From NCBI GenBank assembly GCA_001579985.1, contig LRSR01004813.1, positions 1 to 20,855 of the forward strand: 20,855 nt of DNA. The letters are read 5' to 3'. The notes beneath the pieces are model-generated. The model worked only from the letters and a program-made list of their open reading frames with translations. It had not been told where the DNA came from and did no database searches. The translations under genes and the position numbers were made by a program. Source of the DNA: Hypsibius dujardini (lineage: Eukaryota; Tardigrada; Eutardigrada; Parachela; Hypsibiidae). This document shows, piece by piece, positions 1-10,147 of this stretch; position 1 is the stretch's first letter, and each line of letters starts with the position of its first letter.

Positions 1-47
1 GCCTGCCTGCCTGCCTGCCTGTCTGTCTGTCTGTCTGTCTGCCTGTC
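1..47. repeat. TGCC/TGTC tetranucleotide tract
   Basis: Tract truncated by the left edge. Confidence 0.95.
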
Positions 48-434
48 GGGATTGCATGGTCGATTCACCCGTCTACCTACCGACCATGACATGTCTATGA
101 CTTCGCTGGTTTTCAACTATCCTCATTATGGACATGCCTGAATCCATTTGTCTTCGACGAAAGTACCAGATCGTGCTTCCATGCAGTAACAGTTCAAGCT
201 CGCAGTTTGCTTACATAATTCACGATAAGTTTTTAACGGAGTGTTTATTGTTCTTATCTACATTTATTAAACACACAGTCGTTAATACGAGGGAATTACT
301 TTTTTCGGTACGAGTACTATGAGTTCTATTATTATATCATCACAGACACAAACTCACACATGGTCCTATCAATTCGGACTGAAGTAAAAAAAAACAGCCA
401 TTCCGTCGCGCTTTCTTCCCCAGCTGAAAACAAC

Positions 435-630
435 TTGTCTGTCTGTCACATCTTTGTGTCTGTCTGTCACATCTTTGTCTGTCTGTCTGTCACATCTTTG
501 TCTGTCTGTCACATCTTTGTGTCTGTCTGCCACATCTTTGTCCGTTTGACACATCTTTGTCTGCCTGGTCTGTCACATCTTTGTGTCTGTCTGCCATATC
601 TTTGTGTCTGTCTGCCACATCGTTGTCTGT
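435..630. repeat. TCTG tract with interspersed CACATCTTTG
   Basis: Compound repeat with units of roughly 20-30 bp, TCTGTCTGTCACATCTTTG type, more complex than the plain tracts. Confidence 0.9.
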
Positions 631-675
631 AAACGACACCCAAAAGTCTCAGAACTGAAATAATCCGTGCGTTTT

Positions 676-1499
676 TTATCTCTCTTTGCAGTGCTTGAAC
701 TCATCATCATCGAGGACCACTGCGCCGTGTCCCGCACGTTTCCACGGTACACTGGCCACACGCTCATCAAAAGCAAACACCGACACAGACACACACGCAC
801 AGACACGACACATCATAAGGACTATCGCGCTGCAACAAGCAAAGCGAAAAGAGTACTCACCTGCGGTTTATCGAAGTCTAATTTGACATCAGATCTCTTC
901 ACACGCACACACACACAGACACAGACAGACACAGACAGACACACCGACAGACAGACACAGACAGACAGACAGACAGACAGACAGTCACAGACAGCCAGAC
1001 ACAGACAGACAGACAGTCACAGACAGACACAGACAGACACAGACAGACAGACAGTCAGACAGACAGACAGACACAGACAGACAGACACAAACAGACAGAC
1101 AGACACAGACGCAGACAGACACAGACAGACAGACACAGACAACAACAGTAGCAGCGTCGCACCCTCCGGGAAGAACACAATCAAAGAAGATGGACAGTTG
1201 ATACTCGTTCACAAGCAGGCAGGCAGGCAGGCAGTCGCACTGACACTACACACGCGACAAGTGCACGTCATTCAAGCCACATTGACCAGTGGGTACTCGG
1301 AGTGGTCCGTGCTGAGTTTGCATCTCGAGTCTTCGCCACCGCCGCCCGCCCCCTTCAATCACCGAAAAAAAGCCCACATCACACAGACAGACACAGACAG
1401 ACAGACATCTCATCGAAGACCCCAAAACCCATCAAGATCCGATTCCGCGAGTAGCCTGACTGGAACGGTCTCATCTGACTGGATTCGTTTCGTCGCCAT
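676..1499 (-). CDS. Candidate small minus-strand gene or 3' gene fragment (weak)
   Basis: Three possible minus-strand exons. 1499-1429 starts ATG GCG with a purine at -3 and encodes [20 protein letters not shown]. 894- or 896-861 encodes [11 protein letters not shown] and has a very strong donor (CCGCAG|GTGAGTACT). 762-676 encodes [20 protein letters not shown] and onward to a TAA at 678-676. Phases can be made to agree, giving about 64 residues, but the first donor (GATGG|GTTTTG) is poor. I know no homologue. The same DNA also reads open on the plus strand, with a strong plus acceptor at 691, so strand is undecided. Confidence 0.2.
911..1142. repeat. CAGA/CACAGA tract
   Basis: Open in several frames, which produces spurious RQTDRQTD-type ORFs. 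Confidence 0.95.
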
Positions 1500-1563
1500 C
1501 TTCTCTCACCTCGCACCGGCCAAGTGAGTAAATTACAAAGCAGGCGCAACGGTATTTTTACAT

Positions 1564-1629
1564 GGGAATTAGGAATTAGGAATTAGGAAGTGGGAATTAG
1601 GAATTAGGAATCAGGAATTAGGAAGTGGA
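1564..1629. repeat. GGAATTA heptanucleotide repeat
   Basis: About eight imperfect GGAATTA units interrupted by GGAAGTG. It is not telomeric TTAGGG. Confidence 0.85.
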
Positions 1630-2336
1630 AGAGAATTTCCGACCTGTCACTCGTCCAGTCAGACAGACACGAATGGGAAGTGTTCAGTCGTCTAATGCTT
1701 TTTTACGTTATTAAATGGAAAGATTTTCTAACATTCCCCAAAATAAACAAACCGAGATTTTTACAATTCAGTCAGTCAGTCAAATTCAATCGATCAAAAA
1801 CGGAATGAACAGAGTGATTTCTTCCTATTTGAAAACTGCTTCTTTTCTCGACGCCGCACTAATATTTTTTGTTCACACGAAAATTCATTGGTCGCGCCCC
1901 TTGGTGGATATTAGCAAGTGTTCAACCGGTTCAGTTCGACTTTCGACTTCCCACTTCTCAATTCTCAAGTTGCGTCTGATCTCGAATCACATCGCACCAT
2001 CTCAGTGTCGTTTGCACTGTACACACTCTTCACTCACACACCTTTTTTTTACTGTCCAATTTTTCTCTCTCCTCAGACAACCTGCGAGCGGACATGCATG
2101 GAATCGAAATCGGCTGATGCAGACGATCAAATTCAAGACCGCCATTTGACAGTCAGACACAGTGGCGCTTTCTTCTCCATTCTCCATTCTCCATTCTCCT
2201 GTTGTTGCTGTCGCGAGTCCAACCGGCGTGTGCTCTCACAGACAAATGGACATTGCTGTTGAACCTGCCGTCGCTGTCGTCGCGCGATGATCCAAGGTCC
2301 CCAACCCACACTCAGCGGCGTCCAAGTTCGAGTCAT

Positions 2337-2469
2337 CAGACAGACAGACAAATAGACGGACAGACAGACAGACAGCCAGGCAGACAGACAGCCAGGCAGC
2401 CAGGCAGACAGGCAGCCAGGCAGTCAGGCAGACAGGCAGCCAGGCAGCCAGGCAGCCAGGCAGACAGGC

Positions 2470-2508
<39 letters not shown>
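2337..2508. repeat. CAGA/CAGG tract
   Basis: Mixed CAGACAGG/CCAGGCAG followed by pure CAGA. Confidence 0.95.
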
Positions 2509-2557
2509 AGGTTTGTTTGTCTCAATATGTCTTTTTTCGTCTCTTTTCTCTCCTATA

Positions 2558-2697
2558 GATCTCCAGCTGTGTGATCGGCTTCGACGGAGAAAACAAGAAA
2601 GCCAGCCAAACTGTCTGCGAAAGTGCGAGTGTCTATGTGCCATTTTTTGCCTGCACCGAGGGAAAAGATCGACCGGCATTATACTTATTTTTTGATC
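2558..2697 (+). CDS. Candidate upstream exon on the RhoGEF strand (weak)
   Basis: After a good acceptor (TCTCTCCTATAG) the frame from 2558 stays open for about 47 codons and reads like ordinary protein (CVIGFDGENKKASQTVCES), then runs into a GT repeat with possible donors. It could be a 5' exon of the RhoGEF transcript or chance. No connecting exon was identified. Confidence 0.15.
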
Positions 2698-2867
2698 TTG
2701 TGTGTGTGTGTGTGTGATGGGCCGTCATTAATTTCCATTGCCATCATCAGCGTACGCACACAGACAGACACAGACATTGTGCATACACACACACCTGTGT
2801 GGGTTTTCTTCGGACCAATTGGCGGTAATCTGTCGCGCGGGTGAGGGGCTGGGACTGAATTGAGAAC

Positions 2868-3665
2868 ATGGCCTCCTGTGCAGCGGCGAACGAAGAAGAC
2901 AACACCAACGACTGTCCGCGTAGCCGCGGCGAAGCGCTGGCCCTTTTCCTGTCGCGCAGTCAGAACAGTAGCTCCGCGGAGCAGCTGCGCGCGTCTACGC
3001 AGAGCAGTCTTCATCATCAGCGACGAGGCGAGCGGACTTCGCGGATCTCTCAGCACATTCAACTGTTTGAGACGCGAGTAGCAGCGCGACCGATGTCTGG
3101 GATGAGTGTCTCGATGATGGCTGCCGTGTCTGGATGTCATTCAGACACGTCTGGAAGCGGTGCAGACTTGTCTGGAAGCGGGACAGACATGTCTGCAAGT
3201 GTAACAGACATGTCTGGAAGCGGTGCAAACTTGTCTGGAAGCGGTGCAAACTTGTCTGGAAGCGGTGCAAACTTGTCTGGAAGCGGGACAGACATGTCTG
3301 GAAGTGTGGCAGACATGTCTGGATGTGCCCGGGCTGCGCTGCCTGAGCCGATTTATATCAATGTGACCAATGCGAGTGGACCCACGACTGGGAGGTCTGT
3401 GGAGGGCGGGAATGCCTTGACCAGGAAGAAGCCCGTCCCGAATCCGCGGAAGTCGTTGTTGTTGTTCGCGCCGATTGCGGAGAGCGGCGCTGCTGTGGAT
3501 TACTTGCTGGATAAAGCTGCTCAAAATTCGTCGCTGCTCAGTCCACCGAGGCGTCCGGTGGTGGGCCTGCCGCGGCCCAGTTCCCCGCTTCAGGAGTCAA
3601 CGAATTCGGTTGCGGCGGCCGGTGGTGGCGGCGGCAGCGGTGGTGGTGGTGGTGGACCCAGTCAG
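2868..3665 (+). CDS. RhoGEF exon 1: N-terminal low-complexity region
   Basis: Encodes residues 1-266 and ends in phase 0 at the donor CAG|GTATGG. It opens with an ordinary-looking segment (about 1-90), continues with nine heptads of the type SGSGTDM/SGSGANL (about 93-155), then a basic proline-containing stretch with RKPVPNPRKS-like character, and ends in a polyglycine run coded by GGT/GGC/GGA (3619-3656). No known domain. It is probably a disordered regulatory arm, as in vertebrate ephexins whose long N-termini are autoinhibitory; that role is inference. Confidence 0.8.
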
Positions 3666-4051
3666 GTATGGCGCATTCATTAAGGCCACACACTTGCTAA
3701 TTTGATTTACCGTTTCGCGATGGGGAAAGGGAAGACAGTTTAAGAAAGTGAATTTAGACGGTGTGTATGTGTGTGAATCGGCCTTGTTAGCGGAGGCCAT
3801 CAATTAAAAACCACTGAAGACCGCAATTAAAGTGACACCTTTACGCCTCCACATCGCACTCGTTAAAAGTCAGTTATGTCTTAGTTTGATTGAATAATTT
3901 TGCAGGCAGCACACCAGGCAGAAAGACCGAAGCATAAACTCATAGTGCATTGCGTATAGACAAGCACACAGGCAGACAGACAGGCATGTAGACAAATAAA
4001 AGAAAATACAGACAATACAGCTCAGACAGACAACCAATCTGGCAGGCAAGC

Positions 4052-4085
<34 letters not shown>

Positions 4086-5467
4086 CAGACAGACAGACAG
4101 GCAGACAGACAGACAGACAGACAGACAGAAAGACATATGGATATGTAGACAGACACACAGACAATCAATCAAATAGATGAACTGCCAGCTAGGCCGGCAG
4201 ACAAACCGAAGATAAAGCGATAAACAAGCCAACCAAGTGAGGAATTCAGTCCACATAGCTTGACCGTCATCCTCCCCCCATATGCAATCTTGTTGTTTTT
4301 TGCATTCCACCCACAGCCGGATACTCCGCGTGCCTCCATTATCCGTACCACACCGCCTCAGCCTCATGCCGAACGTCGCAAAACCACTACCGGTGTCTCA
4401 GACCACCCCACCTCCAGGCCACCACCCCTTCCACCGACTGGTCCACCCATTCGAAAAGCCTCGAACGGAAGCCTCTTCATCCCGAAATCCAACCTGCCTC
4501 CCACGCCGCCACGCCAAGACTACGACACGCGACTCCCGCAAGAGGCCACCGCTCGGACACCGGTCAAGGACGCCCATTTCCTTCGCCACCTGACTGAACT
4601 GACTGATCCCCAACGAAAGTGTCTTACCCTCCCGAATCACATGCCCAGACCGGTTTTCAATTTCACCTGCAAGTCTCCCAGTCCGGGAGCCCCGAGTCCG
4701 CACAACACATCTAGTGAAGATCCCCTGCATCCCTCCAGGTAAATTTAAAACGTAATTCTATTTTATTTCCATTGGAAAACCTTCTTAAATAATAGTGCCT
4801 CTAGGCGACCATTACCGTCCTTACCGGCGGAGAAGGTGGAGGACGAGGAACCGTACAGCGATACGTCCGGTGAACCGGTTTATCAGGAACTATCGGAAGT
4901 CTCCTCGGTCTACAGCACACGGAGTACGAAATCGACGCCGCTGGTCCGACAAACGGCTGTCAGAAGACACCGCCGGGATGCCGGTCATTTTAGGAGTCTG
5001 CGAGGACTGCCGGCCGACTTCCAGGGACCTAAGGCAGCGGCCAGAGCGTCCTCGTTTACGGAAGCCGACATGGTGAAGGGTCCGCCGTCCACGAGTTCCG
5101 GTCGGTCGAAAATTCACTCGTCGTCGTGTTCGTCAATGTCGCTGACAGAGTCCGATTCGGGCGTGTCGCTGGAGTTGGAATCGATGCGGGACGATATGAG
5201 CATTCGTGGGATGCCGTGGACGAGCGATTTCCAGAAGGCCGTGGAGAAGATGAAGGGTTTTCAGTGCCGGTCGGAGAGCCTTAATAACAGTACGTTGAAC
5301 TCCGGTGTTCGTTATATATCTGTCTGCCTGCCTGCCTGCCTGCCTGCCTGTCTGCCTGCCTGCCTGTCTGCTTACCTGCCTGCCTGCCTGCCTGCCTGTC
5401 TGTCTGTCTGTCTGTCTGTCTGCTTGTCTGCTTGTCTGTCTCTCTGTCTATCTGTCTATCTGCCTGT

Positions 5468-5512
<45 letters not shown>

Positions 5513-7156
5513 TGCCTGCCTGCCTGCCTGCTTGCCTGCCTGCCTGCCTGTCTGTCTGTCTGTTTGTGTCTCTTCGCCGTTCGAATGACGGACTCGTCTG
5601 CTGGCTTTGTCATCCAGGATTGGTTTAAGTGACTTGTATTGTCTGATGTCTGCAGAATAATATGTTCGTGTCTCTGCCTTATTACAATAATTGGGTGCCA
5701 TCGCGTCTGATCATTTTCGTCTGTCGCACGATATACGGTACAATGTAAAACGCTTTTAATCCGAAAGAGTTTTGTTTAACGAAAAGTGTCGCCCTTCAAT
5801 CAAAGTCTGACCATGGACCGGCTCAAAAAAGTTTTGACCGATTTTTTTGCATGAAGCCCGATGATTAGTTATCACTTTGATGGATCTTCCGTGAAAACAA
5901 CTAATTTCGGGGGCACATGCGCATTGAAACCGAAAGTGACTGACATTTTGCCGGAACATTTTGCCCATTTGTGCTGTTGCAGACGATGCTCGGGCGAAAC
6001 CGACCGTCAAGACGTTGCATCACGAGAATCGTCGACACACTCTTCCGATATCGGTATTATCATCAACCGTGTTCGGTAAGGCCCGCGGAGAGTCAAGAGA
6101 GAGAGATAAATACTGTCACTTTGTTCCAGTTTTTTTTCATGTCCCACGAAAGAGCCGCCGATCATCGCGTTGTGTGATTAATTTACCCTAATCGTTGGCT
6201 CTCTCTGCAGATGACGGGGAGGATGACAGTGGACAAAGCGCAACTGACAAGATGATAACCGAAATTACCGCCTGCTACCAACCCAGGGGTCTTTGGTATG
6301 GAAATAAGACTATCATCTATTTGTCTGAATACATGTCTCCTTGTCTGTCTGTCAGTCTGCCTGTCCATCAGTCTGTCTGCCTGTCCATCAGTCTGTCTGC
6401 CTGTCTGCCTGTCTGTCTTCCTGTCTGTCTATCTGTCTGTTTGTCTCTGTGACTGTCTGACTGCCTGACTGTCTGTCTGTCTGACTGTCTGACTGTTTGT
6501 CTGACTGCCTGATTGCCTGACTGTCTGTCTGTCTGTCTGTCTGACTGCCTGTCTGTACGTTTGTTTGCATGTGTGCCTGCTCGTCGTCCTATCGTCTTGT
6601 CTGTGTGTCGGTCTGTCTGTCTGTCTGTCTGACCCGCCCCGCTTGTCTGTTTTCTTGTTCATTCTGGCTCTCAAAAATAGGTACCAGAAGCCGGGTGTCG
6701 CAGAAAGTGGAGTTCTCCTACAGCTGTCCGACGATGAGCGAAAAATCCAGGAGGCTGTTTACGAGATTATTTGCTCAGAAGCCACGCATCTGCGATCACT
6801 CAGCGTGCTGATCAATGTCTTCAAAAACGCCCAGGAATTCTCCAGTGCTTCACGGCATAATCCCTCGGATGTGTCGGTCGCAGTTGTTTCTCAGCAGGAG
6901 GAGAGGAATTTATTTCTAAATGTTGTGGATGTTCGAAACACGAGCCTGGCGCTGTTGAAGGACCTGCACGAGCGCTACGAACAGCATCACGCGGAGACGG
7001 GACTGCCGACGATGCCGGATTTCAGTGGAATTTTGGAGTATTTTGCGGTTAACCAGGCGAAAGTCTACGTCAAATACTGTTCCGATCAGCTCTTTCAAGT
7101 ATGTCGTTGGCACTGATGCCCGAACCGCAGCTTACAGACAGACAGGCAGGCAGACC

Positions 7157-7204
<48 letters not shown>

Positions 7205-8373
7205 GGACAGATGAAGAAGCAGGTAGGCACGAGGCAAGCAGACACGCCTATTTTGATGGCATCGTAAGTTTTGGTTGGGTCGGTCTTTTAGGAAAAAACT
7301 CTCAGCGGTCTCAAGGAGCGAAAGCGCTTTCAAGAGGTCATTCGTCGTCTCGAAACTCAAAAAATCTGCGAACAGCTTCCATTCCCATCGTACCTGATGC
7401 TGCCGATGCAACGCATCACTCGTCTGCCTCTGCTCATCGGGGCCGTGATGAAGCGCTGCGAACCGACTTCGCCGGAGTACATCGGCTACAACGCGGCATT
7501 CGTTGCCATGAATAAAGTAAGAGCAGCACGACGAGGTAGCAATTAAAAAAGAGTGAAACTGCACTCTTCTTCTTCTTCTTCTTCTTTTTTTTCTTTTCCC
7601 CAATCCGTGCCATCTGCTTTTTCCTAATTAATATTTCGCCACTTTGTCGTATTCAGGTGGTCAGAGAGTGTGATGAGGGCGCCAAGAGGGCCAACTGCAT
7701 CGAGGTACGTGTCACTGTCTTGTCTGTACAATTGTCTTGTCTGCCTGTTTTTATACAAATTGACGTGTTTTGATCTTGACCATCTTTCATCTTTCATCTT
7801 GACCATCTTTCGTCTTGACCATCTTGACCATCTTGACCATCTTTCGTCTTTCGTCTTTCGTCTTTCGTCTTGAGTGAGAAATATTGTTGGTGATGTTTTT
7901 AGGAACTGTGCCGCATTGATGCGCTGTTACTATGGCCGGACACGTCGCTGAAGGTACATGTCTGTGCAATGCGTCAGTTGGGTAGTGTGTGTGTTAAATC
8001 ATATTTAGACGAAAACGGCAACAAAAACTGGACAGATTCTAATGACCCTTTTTATGCGTTGAGCGGCCCCAATCCGTTATTAACTAACACAGACAGGCAG
8101 TCAAAGGCAAACTGCGGCAGCGGTCAATTTCGCGTTTTTATTTCGTTCACCGTGAGACATGAACGTCAATAACCGTTAAAGCGAGTTTAGAGGCGAACGA
8201 CGATACATAACCAGTTCGAGGCCACAGGCAACAGCAGGCAGCTTGTCTATAATAGACACAGATAAAGGCATAGACAGACAAACAAGCAGACAAACACACA
8301 GACACACAGACACACAGACAGACACACACAGACACACAGACACACCGACACACAGAGAGACAGACAGACATTC

Positions 8374-8430
<57 letters not shown>

Positions 8431-10092
8431 TAGTTCCAGGACATGTGACATGTTTCTCTGAGGTTTAAATAAACGACTAATCCGTTTTTGCAGAAAATTC
8501 CGATCATTTCCGCATCAAGGAGCCTAGTGAAGCGCGGCACTATTGATGTCATCCAAATTGAGCACAAATTCCTGCCCCGTCGGACATTCCATAAAAAGTT
8601 TGCGATTAGTGGTCACCGTGCTGTCTAACATGCTGCACTTCCGTTTGTTGTCACTCATCAGAAATCCTCACCGCCTTTCGTACGTTTGTAGATCGATGCA
8701 TTTACTGGTGTTTAACGACTTGTTTATGTTGACCAAACCCAAAAGGTACGACTGTGACTCTTAATTTCACGTGTATAACGAGCGCCGTTTAGCTGACCTG
8801 CTTCATTTTGCAGCGGGTCCGACGATGCGCTGGTCGTCGTGGATTACTGTCCGAGAAATCTTGTCGACTGCCTCCAGGTTACAGCCGCTGGTAATATTAC
8901 ACATTTGGAAACAAAGTTTCGCACTTTTAGTGTCACGTAGTTTTACACTACCTTACAGTTGTCAAAGATGATCACTAATCTAGGACAAAAGCGAAACCAC
9001 ATTCGTACAGACAAGATCTACAGATGAGCCTCCTACCGACAGACAGACAGACAGACAGACAGACACACAGACAGACACACAGACACACAGACACACAGAC
9101 ACACAGACAGACAGACAGACAGGCTGGCAGACAGGCTGGCAGACAGACAGACAGACAGGCTGGCAGACAGGCTGGCAGACAGACAGACAGACAGGCTGGC
9201 AGACAGGCAGACAGACAGCCAGACAGCCAGGCAGTCAGGCAGGTAGGTCATGGTCATCTTTCGCGACAGAGTACAGAAAGACATGTCATTCTACGTGGTT
9301 ATTTAATCAACTCTACTTGATTAGTTTTTGCCTTAGAAGTTCGCTTACACCTGTCTGAATAAATTAATTTTGTCCCCTTTTGTTTCTGTTAGAGCGGGAC
9401 GACCTTCTTGCTCACACCTCGATCAGCGCCGTGTTCGCCACGCCCGAGGCATTCCGTGGTGTGAAGCTGGTCTTGCTGCGGAACAGCGCACAAAGAACGG
9501 TGGAGTTTTTCCTCGTCATGTCATTAGAGTGCGTTCTTGTGCGTTGTTATCACTGGCGATTCGGCTCCCCGGACTCGATTACCCACTCTACATCATTGCG
9601 CATTAATTAACCGCACGGCTCAATTGTTTTCTGTTGTTTTTCTTCTGCTAATCAGAAGCGATTATATGCGGTGGATGAGCGTGCTCAATCCGTCGGAGAA
9701 AGTGGAAGGCGACGAAAAGATCTACGAGATCTGGGACTGCCCGCAGTACGAAGTGCTCGCCGATTACCTCGCCAACGAAAACGACGAACTCACCGTTAGT
9801 GCCGGCGACGTGGTGGATGTCTATCGTAAATCGTCCGACGGTTGGCTGGAGGGCCGGAGAATGTCTGACGGACATCGCGGATGGTTGCCGACCAGTGTCG
9901 CTAAAGAGCTCATGACGGAGCATGCTCGCGCACGGTACATAAAATATATTGCTAGCAATTCTGAAATCTCAGTCAAATTAATATCAGTGTCAGTCAATCA
10001 GTCAGCCAGTGACTTAAGGTGAGATGCCTAACGAGGCACTCTGTCCGTGTATCGGTCACAAGCCTGTCTGTCTGTCTATCTGTGTCTGTCTA

Positions 10093-10147
<55 letters not shown>

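Larger units (their letters stand above)
1..2867. other. Repeat-rich region upstream of the RhoGEF start
   Basis: Contains tetranucleotide tracts at 1-47, 435-630, 911-1142 and 2337-2508, a GGAATTA repeat at 1564-1629, a 9-bp CCATTCTCC repeat at 2176-2199 and a GT run at 2700-2717. Apart from the two weak exon candidates I see no supported gene. It should contain the RhoGEF promoter and leader, but no convincing core promoter was identified. Confidence 0.6.

Noticed and set aside
667-1527. 286-codon plus-strand open frame
   Set aside because: Most of it is a CAGA tract, which is open by composition (RQTD repeats). Flanking pieces read protein-like but equally so on the minus strand.
1564-1629. 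TTAGG-like repeat as interstitial telomere
   Set aside because: The unit is GGAATTA with GGAAGTG variants, not TTAGGG or TTAGG.
3139-3325. CRISPR-like regular spacing (also 16485-16680)
   Set aside because: These are head-to-tail tandem repeats without unique spacers, in animal DNA.
5305-5632. Cysteine-rich ORFs ([10 protein letters not shown]...) here and in other TCTG tracts
   Set aside because: Translation of TGCC/TCTG repeats inside introns; no independent coding evidence.
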